A DNA stretch of 13,243 nucleotides from CADAWZ01 sp045114665 (GTDB lineage Bacteria; Vulcanimicrobiota; CADAWZ01), in the NCBI GenBank assembly GCA_045114665.1, contig JBGUKW010000087.1:1-13243 (forward strand), read 5' to 3'. The notes beneath the pieces are model-generated. The model saw only the letters and a list, made by a program, of their open reading frames with translations, did not search any database and was not told the DNA's origin. Positions 1-7,464 of this stretch are shown here, piece by piece; position 1 is the first letter of the stretch; every line of letters starts with the position of its first letter. The translations under genes and the position numbers were made by a program.

Positions 1-109
1 AAGGCTTTTGATTAGTGGTATTTATTTTTTTTCTCTGCTCAAATAATAATTTTTTTTGATTAGATACTTTTATTTTTGATTATAATCCTAAGTTTTTATT
101 TATTGAATC

Positions 110-143
110 AACACCACCCCTGCCCCTCCTCAATCAAAGCCGA
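110..143. other. GC-rich patch in intergenic DNA, possible dispersed-repeat fragment
   Basis: The 1-190 stretch has no supportable gene. It is very AT-rich except for this patch, whose plus strand reads CACCACCCCTGCCCCTCCTC, i.e. G-runs on the minus strand. The flank 131-142 (TCAATCAAAGCC) is nearly the reverse complement of GGCTTTTGATTA at 3-14, differing mainly by one extra T, so the two could be ends of a small inverted-repeat element. TTTTGATTA also occurs at 6-14, 54-62 and 74-82. From memory only, similar C-rich/G-rich intergenic repeats are common in several bacterial phyla. There is one copy here, so repeat status cannot be shown. Confidence 0.3.
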
Positions 144-152
144 ATTATTAAT

Positions 153-181
153 AAAAAAAAACTATAAATTATCTATTATAG
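153..181 (-). terminator. Intrinsic terminator after the FGGY kinase gene
   Basis: Read on the minus strand, CTATAA (176-181) pairs with TTATAG (162-167) across an 8-nt loop and is followed by nine U residues (153-161). It begins 9 nt after the kinase stop codon. The stem is short and AT-rich, but position and U-tract fit a rho-independent end for the dxs-to-kinase gene run. Confidence 0.6.
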
Positions 182-190
182 CCCTATTTC

Positions 191-1615
191 TTAAATAATT
201 GACTTTTGTAATTTTTTATAAATTTCAAAATTTTTATCATAAACATCTTTAACATTTAAGTCAGGTTTAAAAATTTTTCCCTCCTTAAACATTTTTTTAG
301 ATGCAACAGAAACATTTTCATATATCCCCAATGAAGAAGCTATTATTGTTGCAATACCCAATAATTCACTTTCAGGCTCTGCCAATGACATGACAGGAAT
401 TCCCAAAATATTTGCTTTTATTTTATTCCAAATATCATTATAAGAAGGCTTTCCTGTAACTCTCATAATTTTTGGATAAATTCCATAAGAATTAAAAATT
501 TCCAGTGCCTGTTTCAACGCAAAACCTATTCCCTCCATGACCGCTCTTGCAAAATGTTTTGCAGTATGTCTTGAAGATATACCATAAAATATTCCGCATG
601 CTTCAGGATTAAAATCAGGAAATCTCTCACCATCTATATATGGAAGAAAAACAAGACCATCACTTCCCTCTTTCACAGAAGAGGCTTCTAATTCTATCTC
701 TTTATAAATTGTACATCTGCCATAAAATGAATTTTTAAACCATTCAAGAGCTTTACCACTTGATGACATAACAGCACCAACATGCCATAAATCATCTATA
801 AAAGGATGTGGAACAGAAAAAAATCTATTGTCATTTGGTTTTACATCTGCCAATGCTTCAAGTCCCTCTGAAGTACCTGTTTTATTTAAAATAATATCTT
901 TTTCAAGGCAATTAGCTCCTAAAATAGCTTCAAGCACATCTGCTCCACCAGTACCTGCAAATACAGGGATACCTGATTCTATACCAAATTTTAAAGAAGC
1001 AGATTCAGAAACATAACCAACCAATTCACCACATTTATATTTTTTAGGTAATAAATCTTTAGAAAGTCCAGCACCTATCCAAGAATAGTCAGGAACAGCA
1101 TTAAATTCATCAGAAGCATAAGATAGAGAAGGTTCACTAATAAGAAAAGATGTTATATAATCAAGGGGTTGCATTACATATCTAATCTTTTTAAATATTT
1201 CTGGTTCATGATTCTTAATCCAAAGAGTAACTGGAGAAGGAAAATTTTCAGGTACAAATTTTCCTGTACTCTTTTTTATATTTTCAGACTCTTTATAAGC
1301 TCTTGAATCAAGCCAAACAACGGCATTTCTCACAGGCTCTAATTTTTCATCTAAAAAAATAGAAATCGGTCCACAAGAGCAGACACAAATTCCATCTATA
1401 TTTTTTATATTTCCAAATTCTATAATTTTTCTCAAAGTAGATGAAACAGCTTCAAGCCATATATTTGGATCATATTCAGAAATTCTATCTAAAACTTTAA
1501 ATGAATCAAGATTACAAAAATCAGATATAATTTTATTTCCCAAATGATCAAAAACAGCAACTTTTACTCTTGTAGAGCCTATTTCAATAGCCAGCAAACT
1601 AATATTATTTTTCAC
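191..1615 (-). CDS. FGGY-family carbohydrate kinase (xylulokinase-like)
   Basis: This is a 474-aa cytoplasmic sugar kinase of the FGGY family, which transfers phosphate from ATP to a ketose or polyol. The N-terminal phosphate loop is AIEIGSTRVKV (residues 9-19), followed by WLDSRA (101-106). GTGGADV (221-227) contains the expected catalytic Asp226, and NKTGTSEG (244-251) begins the second actin-like domain. The usual C-terminal nucleotide-site region is present as VTGKPSYND and a later LLGIA segment. The first acidic residue, usually Asp (DIGTS), is Glu11 here, a conservative but notable change. Length fits the family. The start is GTG at 1613-1615, overlapping the end of the PqqD-like gene by 11 bp, with GGAAGAGGA upstream. 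Substrate is unknown. Being in the same gene run as dxs suggests, without proving, a 1-deoxyxylulose or xylulose substrate. Confidence 0.85.
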   Translation of the reverse strand: MKNNISLLAIEIGSTRVKVAVFDHLGNKIISDFCNLDSFKVLDRISEYDPNIWLEAVSSTLRKIIEFGNIKNIDGICVCSCGPISIFLDEKLEPVRNAVVWLDSRAYKESENIKKSTGKFVPENFPSPVTLWIKNHEPEIFKKIRYVMQPLDYITSFLISEPSLSYASDEFNAVPDYSWIGAGLSKDLLPKKYKCGELVGYVSESASLKFGIESGIPVFAGTGGADVLEAILGANCLEKDIILNKTGTSEGLEALADVKPNDNRFFSVPHPFIDDLWHVGAVMSSSGKALEWFKNSFYGRCTIYKEIELEASSVKEGSDGLVFLPYIDGERFPDFNPEACGIFYGISSRHTAKHFARAVMEGIGFALKQALEIFNSYGIYPKIMRVTGKPSYNDIWNKIKANILGIPVMSLAEPESELLGIATIIASSLGIYENVSVASKKMFKEGKIFKPDLNVKDVYDKNFEIYKKLQKSII

Positions 1616-1973
1616 TTTCCTCTTCCAATTCTTTTAAATTTATATAAGAAATCATGTCACATTTTTCGAGGTATAAAATAAACTCTTGAAGCCTATCATA
1701 AACAGGACCATCATTGAATTTTTTTTCAAATTCAACAGCAATATCTGCAATGGTATTTTTACCATCACACATATTCCAAACTAAAGAACCTTTTTCATCA
1801 AGTCTAACTTTTACATCAGGATTTTTTAAAAATTTATCAGCATATTTTTTAAAAAAGCTATTAAAAAATCTCGGTTGACTTACAGAAATATTGCCATTAT
1901 CAAGAGTTTCAAATTTCCTCTGTCTCAATGGTTTTAACTTAGCAAAATCAATCTTCTTCTTTTTTTTGAACAT
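1605..1973 (-). CDS. PqqD-like (RiPP recognition element) small protein
   Basis: This 122-aa protein has a Lys-rich N-terminus (MFKKKKK), a linker containing LKPLRQRKFE, and a PqqD-type core at about residues 52-112. The core shows VRLDEKGSLVWNMCDGKNTI, then IAVEFEKKF and a final helix RLQEFILYLEKCDMI. The pattern (LDexGxxVWxxcDGxxTxxxI) is typical of PqqD domains, which in PQQ and other RiPP pathways hold a precursor peptide for a radical SAM enzyme. No radical SAM enzyme or precursor peptide is visible here. Stand-alone PqqD-like proteins of this length, with an N-terminal extension, exist in many genomes and have no settled role. The 11-bp overlap with the kinase suggests translational coupling. 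An AAAGAGA ribosome site precedes the ATG. Confidence 0.75.
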   Translation of the reverse strand: MFKKKKKIDFAKLKPLRQRKFETLDNGNISVSQPRFFNSFFKKYADKFLKNPDVKVRLDEKGSLVWNMCDGKNTIADIAVEFEKKFNDGPVYDRLQEFILYLEKCDMISYINLKELEEESEK

Positions 1974-1990
1974 TTTTACATATCTCTTTC

Positions 1991-2025
1991 GTTCACAATA
2001 AAATCAAATATTTTTATTTATGAAC
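1991..2025 (-). other. AT-rich stem-loop between TIGR04076-type and PqqD-like genes
   Basis: GTTCA (1991-1995) pairs with TGAAC (2021-2025), and AATAAAA (1997-2003) with TTTTATT (2012-2018), giving about 12 pairs interrupted by a small bulge. No U-tract follows on the minus strand, so this is not a standard terminator. It may be a processing or regulatory structure or chance in AT-rich DNA. A near-palindrome ACATAAATTATGT sits at 2024-2036. Confidence 0.3.
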
Positions 2026-2040
2026 ATAAATTATGTAGTT

Positions 2041-2451
2041 TTATCCAATATATGCAACATCAGCGGTATTTGAAAAATCTTGTTTTTCCAGCCATTCTCG
2101 TTCTTCATCATTTTCTGGTATATCAATCCTCTCTATTTTGAAAATAACAGGTCTTGTCCCATCGTTACAACAAGCTATCATTATACGGTCATCATTTGTC
2201 CAGTTTTTCATAATAGAGCCACCTTGTAATGCCGTGTAAATATATCGGCTAATAGCATCCCATGCTTCTCCACAAAATCTACCATTCATTAAATGATAAA
2301 AATCGTCTTGTTGAGGAGTTCTTTTTAAATAAAATGTATCTCCCTGCTTAAAAAATGGACATGGTCCAGACTTTGGATCAACAAGATATTTTTCCTGTAA
2401 ATTTGTAAAGCACTTTGTTTCTAAAACTGTAATCTTACACTCATGTTGCAT
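2041..2451 (-). CDS. TIGR04076-family protein (function unknown)
   Basis: This 136-aa soluble protein fits the TIGR04076 pattern as I recall it. It opens with CKITVLETKCF, then KYLVDPKSGPCPFFKQGDTF (21-40), a central segment MNGRFCGEAWDAISRYIY, and ends with MIACCNDGTRPVIFKIERI (91-109). Cysteines 5, 14, 31, 60, 94 and 95 lie in conserved blocks and could bind a metal or act in redox chemistry. That is inference, since the family has no established function to my knowledge. The gene starts 20 nt after the dxs stop, with GGAGAG in front of the ATG, so it is very likely co-transcribed with dxs. There is no signal peptide or membrane segment. Confidence 0.75.
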   Translation of the reverse strand: MQHECKITVLETKCFTNLQEKYLVDPKSGPCPFFKQGDTFYLKRTPQQDDFYHLMNGRFCGEAWDAISRYIYTALQGGSIMKNWTNDDRIMIACCNDGTRPVIFKIERIDIPENDEEREWLEKQDFSNTADVAYIG

Positions 2452-2471
2452 AATTCACTCTCCAATAAAAT

Positions 2472-4343
2472 CTATCTCTTTACAATTCCCAACACTTTTT
2501 TAAATATTCCATTTGCCGTAAGTCCATATTGTTCAAGAAGTTCTTCTTGATGTGCATGTTCAATAAATTCATCAGGCAATCCAATCATAGTTAATTTAAC
2601 AGGTATATTATTTTTACTAAATAATTCAGCAACTGACGAACCAAAACCGCCTGAAATCACATTTTCCTCGATAGTAACAATATGATTAAACTTCTTCCCT
2701 ACTTGCAAAATAATTTCTTCATCAAGTGGCTTTATTGTTCTTACATTTATAAGCATTGCAGAGATACCATTTGAAGATAAATTTTTTACAGCAATCATAG
2801 ATGGAAAAACCATACTACCAACAGAAAAAATAGCAATATCTTTTCCGCCACAAACTATATCAGATTGTCCTATCTTAAAAAACGGCAATGAAGATTCAGG
2901 AAGACCAACACAATTTCTTTTTGGATACCTTATTGCAACAGGTCCATTATACAAAAGTGCTTCTTTTAACATAACCCTTAATTCAAGTTCATCTGCAGGA
3001 GCCAAAACAACCATATTGGGAATCATTCTTAAGTATGATAAGTCAAATTCGCCTTGGTGTGTAACTCCATCTTCTCCAGTTATTCCAGCCCTATCAATGC
3101 AGAAAATAACAGGTAATTTTTGAATAGCCACATCATGAATAATCTGATCAAAGGCTCTCTGCAAAAAAGTTGAATATATTGCAACAATAGGTCTAAGTCC
3201 CTGCTTTGCCATAGCTGCTGAAAAAGTTACAGCATGTTCCTCTGCAATACCAACATCAAAAAATCTATTTGGGAATTTCTCAGCAAATTTTTTTAAACCT
3301 GTTCCATCTTCCATTGCTGCAGTAACAGCAACAACTCTTTCATCTTCACTTGCCAATTCAAGTAAAATCTCTCCAAAATATTTTGTATATGAAGGAACAG
3401 GAGAAGGAGGATTTAAAGACTTTCCAGACATTAAAGAAAAAGGGCCAGTACCATGGAAACGCTCTGGATTTTCTTCAGCATAAGAAAAACCTTTTCCCTT
3501 TTTTGTTATTATGTGAATTATTTTATTGCCTTCAATTTTTTTTGCTTTTTCAAGAACAGAAATAAGTAGATTTATATCATGACCATCAAAAGGACCTAAA
3601 TAAGAAAATCCAATTGACTCAAAAAAAGCCCCTGGACAGAAAAAATATGTCAATCTATCTTCAAGTTTTTCTGCCCAATGCAACATATTTTTTCCAATCC
3701 AAGGAATATTTCTAACCAATGTCCTAAGAAGACTTCTAATAGTTATAAATCCTGGATTTAGTCTAACCGAAGAAGAAAGTGAATCAGCCAATGCTCCAAC
3801 ACTTTTTGATATCGACATCTTATTATCATTTAAAATAATAGTCAAATCATCCGCACAAGAAGAAGCATTATTTAATGCTTCAAAAAACATACCACAACTT
3901 GTAACACCATCACCAATAACAGGGACAATATCAAATTTTTCATTTTTTATTTTTCTTGAAGCAGAAAATCCTAAAGCCAATGACAAAGCAGTCCCTGCAT
4001 GTCCAGCAATAAAAGAATCACAAGGACTTTCATCTGGGTTTGGAAAACCACTAATTCCATTCTTTTTTCTAAGTGTCGAAAAAAAATTTCTTCTTCCGTT
4101 TATTATTTTATAAGCATAGCACTGATGACCAACATCCCATATAATTTTATCATTAGGAGGATTAAAAACCTTACAAAGTGCCAATGTAAGTTCAACAACT
4201 CCCAAATTGGAAGCTAGATGACCACCATTCTTAGAGACGACTTCTAAAATGTCTTGTCTTATCTCTTCTGCAATTCTTTTTAGTTCATCTATTCCCAAAT
4301 TCTTGAGGTCATCACTACTGTTAATTGAATCAATAAGCCTCAT
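2472..4343 (-). CDS. dxs: 1-deoxy-D-xylulose-5-phosphate synthase
   Basis: DXS condenses pyruvate and glyceraldehyde 3-phosphate, using thiamine diphosphate and Mg2+, in the first step of the MEP isoprenoid pathway. The 623-aa length matches the E. coli enzyme (620 aa). Seen: NGGHLASNLG with His42; the ThDP motif GDG (144-146) through NDN (172-174); ERFHGTGPF with His299; the transketolase-type pyrimidine domain with GIAEEHA (Glu368) and LQRAFDQ; RAGITGEDGVTHQGEFD (418-434) with His429; and a C-terminal transketolase domain near VRTIKPLD. The block after GDG reads VTSCGMFFEALN where most homologues have A-x-T-x-GMA-EALN, a modest divergence. The start lies 23 nt after the ispA stop, with no strong ribosome site, so coupling to ispA translation is plausible. 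Confidence 0.97.
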   Translation of the reverse strand: MRLIDSINSSDDLKNLGIDELKRIAEEIRQDILEVVSKNGGHLASNLGVVELTLALCKVFNPPNDKIIWDVGHQCYAYKIINGRRNFFSTLRKKNGISGFPNPDESPCDSFIAGHAGTALSLALGFSASRKIKNEKFDIVPVIGDGVTSCGMFFEALNNASSCADDLTIILNDNKMSISKSVGALADSLSSSVRLNPGFITIRSLLRTLVRNIPWIGKNMLHWAEKLEDRLTYFFCPGAFFESIGFSYLGPFDGHDINLLISVLEKAKKIEGNKIIHIITKKGKGFSYAEENPERFHGTGPFSLMSGKSLNPPSPVPSYTKYFGEILLELASEDERVVAVTAAMEDGTGLKKFAEKFPNRFFDVGIAEEHAVTFSAAMAKQGLRPIVAIYSTFLQRAFDQIIHDVAIQKLPVIFCIDRAGITGEDGVTHQGEFDLSYLRMIPNMVVLAPADELELRVMLKEALLYNGPVAIRYPKRNCVGLPESSLPFFKIGQSDIVCGGKDIAIFSVGSMVFPSMIAVKNLSSNGISAMLINVRTIKPLDEEIILQVGKKFNHIVTIEENVISGGFGSSVAELFSKNNIPVKLTMIGLPDEFIEHAHQEELLEQYGLTANGIFKKVLGIVKR

Positions 4344-4366
4344 TGTTTTAAAATCATTAATTTTTT

Positions 4367-5206
4367 CTAATCGTCGTTACCTTCTCTCATTCTTTCCAAA
4401 AGATAATCAACTGCCTGTACCATCAATTTACTATTATTTTTACCAAAATTAAAAGCAGCTTCTTTTGCTTTATCTGCAATTTTAATTGCAAATTCATAGC
4501 ATTCTTTTCTTCCGCCTAATTTTCTCGCAATATTACCAGTTTCTTCAACATCAGCATCAAGATAATCATCTGAAATTTGAAATAAAAGTCCAATATTATC
4601 TGCATAGGTATTTAAATCTTTAGATTCAAGAGCAGATTCACCATAAGCAAGTAAAGCACCTGACATAATTGATGCTTTCATCAAAGCACCTGTTTTCAAT
4701 TTATGAATTGCGAGTATTCCCTCAACAGATGAATCTTCTGATTGAAATTCAAGAAGTTGCCCCTCGATCATATCTGTCGTGGCTTTTCCTAAAATATCAG
4801 ATATTTTGATTTCCCTTTCAGGTTTTGAAAGCTCTGCAAGAAGTCTAAATGAAGCAGCACAAAGCCAATCACCACATAAAAGAGCTTGTGCATGACCATA
4901 ACGAGCATGGAAAGAAGGTTTTCCTCTCCTCTCCATATCTCCGTCCATCTCTGGGAGATCATCATGTACTAACGAAAAAGCATGAATCAATTCAGCAGCA
5001 CACCCAGCTTTTAAAATATCTTCCCTTACATCATCAGGTTGTCCTTCAGCAAATATCAAAGAAAGAGAAGGACGAAACTTCTTTCCTCCACCAATAACAG
5101 CATAAGTACACAAATCCCCAACATAACCTTCATTTAAAAGCCAAGTTGACAAAAAATCATCAACCTTTTCAGCAGATTCTGTCAAAAAATTCTTAAAAGC
5201 ACTCAT
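4367..5206 (-). CDS. ispA: Polyprenyl synthetase, FPP/GGPP synthase type
   Basis: This 279-aa trans-prenyltransferase chains isopentenyl diphosphate onto allylic diphosphates to make farnesyl or geranylgeranyl diphosphate. Seen: GGGKKFRP (39-46), the first aspartate-rich motif HDDLPEMDGDMERRG (81-95) with the two-residue insertion typical of bacterial FPP synthases, KLKTGALMKAS (169-179) and the second motif FQISDDYLD (209-217). The region after the second motif is shortened: the usual LGKxxGKD stretch is reduced to about ARKLGGRKECY. The aromatic Phe77 five residues before the first motif favours a short product. An AGGAGAG ribosome site supports this start. It lies 38 nt after xseB and just before dxs, so two isoprenoid genes are co-transcribed. 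Confidence 0.92.
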   Translation of the reverse strand: MSAFKNFLTESAEKVDDFLSTWLLNEGYVGDLCTYAVIGGGKKFRPSLSLIFAEGQPDDVREDILKAGCAAELIHAFSLVHDDLPEMDGDMERRGKPSFHARYGHAQALLCGDWLCAASFRLLAELSKPEREIKISDILGKATTDMIEGQLLEFQSEDSSVEGILAIHKLKTGALMKASIMSGALLAYGESALESKDLNTYADNIGLLFQISDDYLDADVEETGNIARKLGGRKECYEFAIKIADKAKEAAFNFGKNNSKLMVQAVDYLLERMREGNDD

Positions 5207-5244
5207 TAATTCTCTCCTATCTTTATTTTCTCTTCAGTCTTTAT

Positions 5245-5472
5245 TTATGCCTTAAAATCTGTTACTTCTATTTCCCCAGAAGCACTTCTCGTTATTTTAG
5301 AAAGATAACCTTCCATATCTGCAAGACGATTTTTACATTCTTTATAAATCGTTATAGCCTCATCATATAACTTAACAGAATCTTCAAGTTCTATATTTGG
5401 ATTTTCCAATTGTTTTATTTTGTCTTCAAGAGAACCTGTAAGTTCTTTAAAAGATTTTTTATTTTTAGCCAT
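5245..5472 (-). CDS. xseB: Exodeoxyribonuclease VII small subunit
   Basis: This is a 75-aa XseB, the small subunit that binds the extended helices of XseA in exonuclease VII, an enzyme degrading single-stranded DNA. It shows the typical two-helix pattern: SFKELTGSLEDKIKQLENPNIELEDSVKLYDEAITIYKEC followed by a second helix and a short polar tail. The start at 5472 (MAKNKK) is chosen because AGGAG lies 7 nt upstream. A longer reading frame to 5532 would have no support and would overlap xseA heavily. The ATG overlaps the end of xseA by 8 bp (ATGGCTAA), pointing to translational coupling and stoichiometric synthesis. Confidence 0.92.
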   Translation of the reverse strand: MAKNKKSFKELTGSLEDKIKQLENPNIELEDSVKLYDEAITIYKECKNRLADMEGYLSKITRSASGEIEVTDFKA

Positions 5473-6688
5473 TTTCATTCTCCTGTGTTGTAGAAATATT
5501 TTCAACAATAGCTTCAACTTTTCCGTCTGCAAGCCTCATTGAAATTTTTTCTCCCTTTAAAATAGATGAAACACTTTTTACTATATGTCCCTTCGAATCC
5601 ATTAAATAAGAATAACCTTTTTTTAATGGAATTTCAGGAGAAAGTCCTTTTAGTTTTGCCCCTAATCTATCGACTTTATATGAAAAAGCAGACATCACTC
5701 TGCTTTTATATAGTTCTAACTTTTCTTTTAATTCACTCAATCGCTGTTTCTTCTGAGCGACCTGATATACAGGATACATTATTCTTAAAATAACTTTTCT
5801 TGAATTTAAAACAGCTTTGGCACGATCGATTTTTCTTGTAAGAAATTGTTGTGCAAGTGAAATTTTTTCATCTAAAAGTCTATTTAACGCATATACATCT
5901 GGAACAGCAAGTTGAGCTGCTGCAGTTGGCGTAGCCACACGACGGTCGGAGACATAATCAGAAAGTGTATTATCTGTTTCATGACCTATTGCAGAAATAA
6001 TAGGTATTTTATAAGAAGCTATTTCTCTTACAAGTTTTTCATCATTAAAACAGTTTAAATCTTCGAATGAGCCACCACCTCGACCAATAATGACAGTATC
6101 TATATCTTTACATTCAGACAAAAGACGAAGTGCCTCTATCATAGATTCTGGAGCCCCTTCTCCCTGAACCATAGCAGGAGCAAGTACAATAGAAACATGC
6201 GGAGCTCTTAGACGAACAGTTGTTATTATATCTCTTATAACAGCCCCTTCTGCAGAAGTTACAACACCTATTTTTAAAGGAAATTCAGGAATGGCTTTTT
6301 TTCTCTCTAAAGAAAATAATCCTTCTTTTTCAAGTCTGTCTTTTAATTTTAGATAATCTTCATAGATTTTGCCTTTTCCTGATTCCTTTACTAAATATGC
6401 TGTAAAAGAATAAGTTCCATTAGGCTCATAAATGCCAAGTTTACCAGTACATACTACAGACATTCCACGCTTTAATTCTATTTTACATTTATCTCTTGAA
6501 GTCTTAAAAAAATTGACTTTTATTTGAGAATTTGCATCTTTTATGACAAAATAGATGTGTCCAACCTGAGAAAGAGAAATTTCACTAATTTCTCCTTCAA
6601 TCTCAATAGTATGTCCAATAATAAGATCACTTTTTATTAAATCAGATGTATATTTATTTATTTCGGAAACAGTAAATATTTTAGACAT
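5465..6688 (-). CDS. xseA: Exodeoxyribonuclease VII large subunit
   Basis: This 407-aa catalytic subunit of exonuclease VII has an N-terminal OB-fold (about residues 26-105, including IEGEISEIS and GHIYFVIKD). The catalytic core carries IGVVTSAEGAVIRDI, the signature GRGGGSFEDLNCFNDE (202-217), AIGHETD (233-239) and RRVATPTAAA (249-258). A helical segment is followed by the usual C-terminal block PEIPLKKGYSYLMDSKG. The start is set at the ATG at 6688 (MSKIFTVSEIN), which matches the family N-terminus. An upstream TTG in frame would add 16 non-conserved residues. The ribosome site is weak. The gene follows the rplT terminator by under 50 nt, so it depends on read-through or an unrecognised promoter. 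Confidence 0.95.
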   Translation of the reverse strand: MSKIFTVSEINKYTSDLIKSDLIIGHTIEIEGEISEISLSQVGHIYFVIKDANSQIKVNFFKTSRDKCKIELKRGMSVVCTGKLGIYEPNGTYSFTAYLVKESGKGKIYEDYLKLKDRLEKEGLFSLERKKAIPEFPLKIGVVTSAEGAVIRDIITTVRLRAPHVSIVLAPAMVQGEGAPESMIEALRLLSECKDIDTVIIGRGGGSFEDLNCFNDEKLVREIASYKIPIISAIGHETDNTLSDYVSDRRVATPTAAAQLAVPDVYALNRLLDEKISLAQQFLTRKIDRAKAVLNSRKVILRIMYPVYQVAQKKQRLSELKEKLELYKSRVMSAFSYKVDRLGAKLKGLSPEIPLKKGYSYLMDSKGHIVKSVSSILKGEKISMRLADGKVEAIVENISTTQENENG

Positions 6689-6734
6689 AACAAGAAAAAA
6701 ATTTCTATAAATTAAATAAAAATCCTGTATTAAC

Positions 6735-6769
6735 AAAAAAATCCGCTATTGTATAAACAAAAGCGGATT
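6735..6769 (-). terminator. Intrinsic terminator after rplT
   Basis: On the minus strand AATCCGCT (6762-6769) pairs perfectly with AGCGGATT (6740-6747) across a 14-nt loop, and the transcript then runs into a tract of U residues (6735-6741). It lies about 20 nt after the rplT stop codon and ends the infC-rpmI-rplT unit. Confidence 0.85.
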
Positions 6770-6788
6770 GTAATTTCAAATTAAAAAA

Positions 6789-7148
6789 CTAAGCCTTTAC
6801 TGCATTTTTAGCGAGTTCAACATATTTTGCAAATGCTTTTGGATCGGTTACTGCTATTTCAGCTAAAACTTTTCTGTCAATAACAGCTCCTGCTGCTTTA
6901 AGACCAGAAATCAATGTACTATATGTCATTCCATTGATTCTTGCAGCTGCATTAATTCTGATTATCCAAAGTTTTCTAAAATTTCTCTTGTTGACGATTC
7001 TGTCTCTATGAGAATAAGTCATTGAATGGATAACGGCTTCTCTTGCAGCTTTAATATGTTTATGTCTTACTTCTCTGTAGCCTTTAGCTAACTTTAGAAT
7101 TGTTCTTCTCTTCTTTATAGCATTAACGCCTCTTTTTACTCTTGGCAT
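6789..7148 (-). CDS. rplT: Ribosomal protein L20
   Basis: This 119-aa basic protein begins MPRVKRGVNAIKKRRTILKLAKGYR and matches bacterial L20 along its whole length, including RIVNKRNFRKLWIIRINAAAR and GMTYSTLISGLKAAG. L20 binds 23S rRNA early in 50S assembly. In known cases it also represses its own operon, which fits the leader structure found before infC. A GGGGGA ribosome site precedes the ATG. The 68-nt spacer to rpmI is longer than usual for this pair and contains TTGTCGTC, also present in the infC leader. Confidence 0.98.
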   Translation of the reverse strand: MPRVKRGVNAIKKRRTILKLAKGYREVRHKHIKAAREAVIHSMTYSHRDRIVNKRNFRKLWIIRINAAARINGMTYSTLISGLKAAGAVIDRKVLAEIAVTDPKAFAKYVELAKNAVKA

Positions 7149-7216
7149 TTTATTATTCCCCCAATTTTAATTATTTTTTTACAAAACTAAAAACTTTTTT
7201 GACGACAATATCCAAC

Positions 7217-7423
7217 CTATGCCATATATGGAACTGATTTCAAAATATTTGCAACATTTGAATCAGCAGCAATAGTTGTTTTGCGGAATCCTCTTGTTCT
7301 CTTTGGGGATTTATTTTCACGAATGTGATGACATCCGCTAAACTGTTTCATTCTACGAATTTTTCCTGTACCAGTTATTTTTATTCTTTTTGCTACGGAT
7401 TTTCTTGTTTTAATCTTTGGCAT
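7217..7423 (-). CDS. rpmI: Ribosomal protein L35
   Basis: This is a 68-aa, very basic L35 of the large ribosomal subunit, beginning MPKIKTRKSVAKRIKITGTGKI and carrying the family's FSGCHHI and KSPKRTRGFRK segments. It sits 41 nt after infC, the standard infC-rpmI-rplT order. GGGTGG lies about 10 nt before the ATG as a ribosome site. Confidence 0.97.
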   Translation of the reverse strand: MPKIKTRKSVAKRIKITGTGKIRRMKQFSGCHHIRENKSPKRTRGFRKTTIAADSNVANILKSVPYMA

Positions 7424-7464
7424 AATAAAAGACCACCCTTCTAAATATTTTACTTACACCCATA

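Noticed and set aside
2024..2036. ACATAAATTATGT as a regulator binding site
   Set aside because: It is an AT-rich near-palindrome with no match to a known operator; kept only as a remark.
5473..5532. Longer N-terminus for xseB
   Set aside because: No ribosome site, would overlap xseA by 68 bp, and the added residues are unlike XseB; AGGAG is correctly spaced for the start at 5472.
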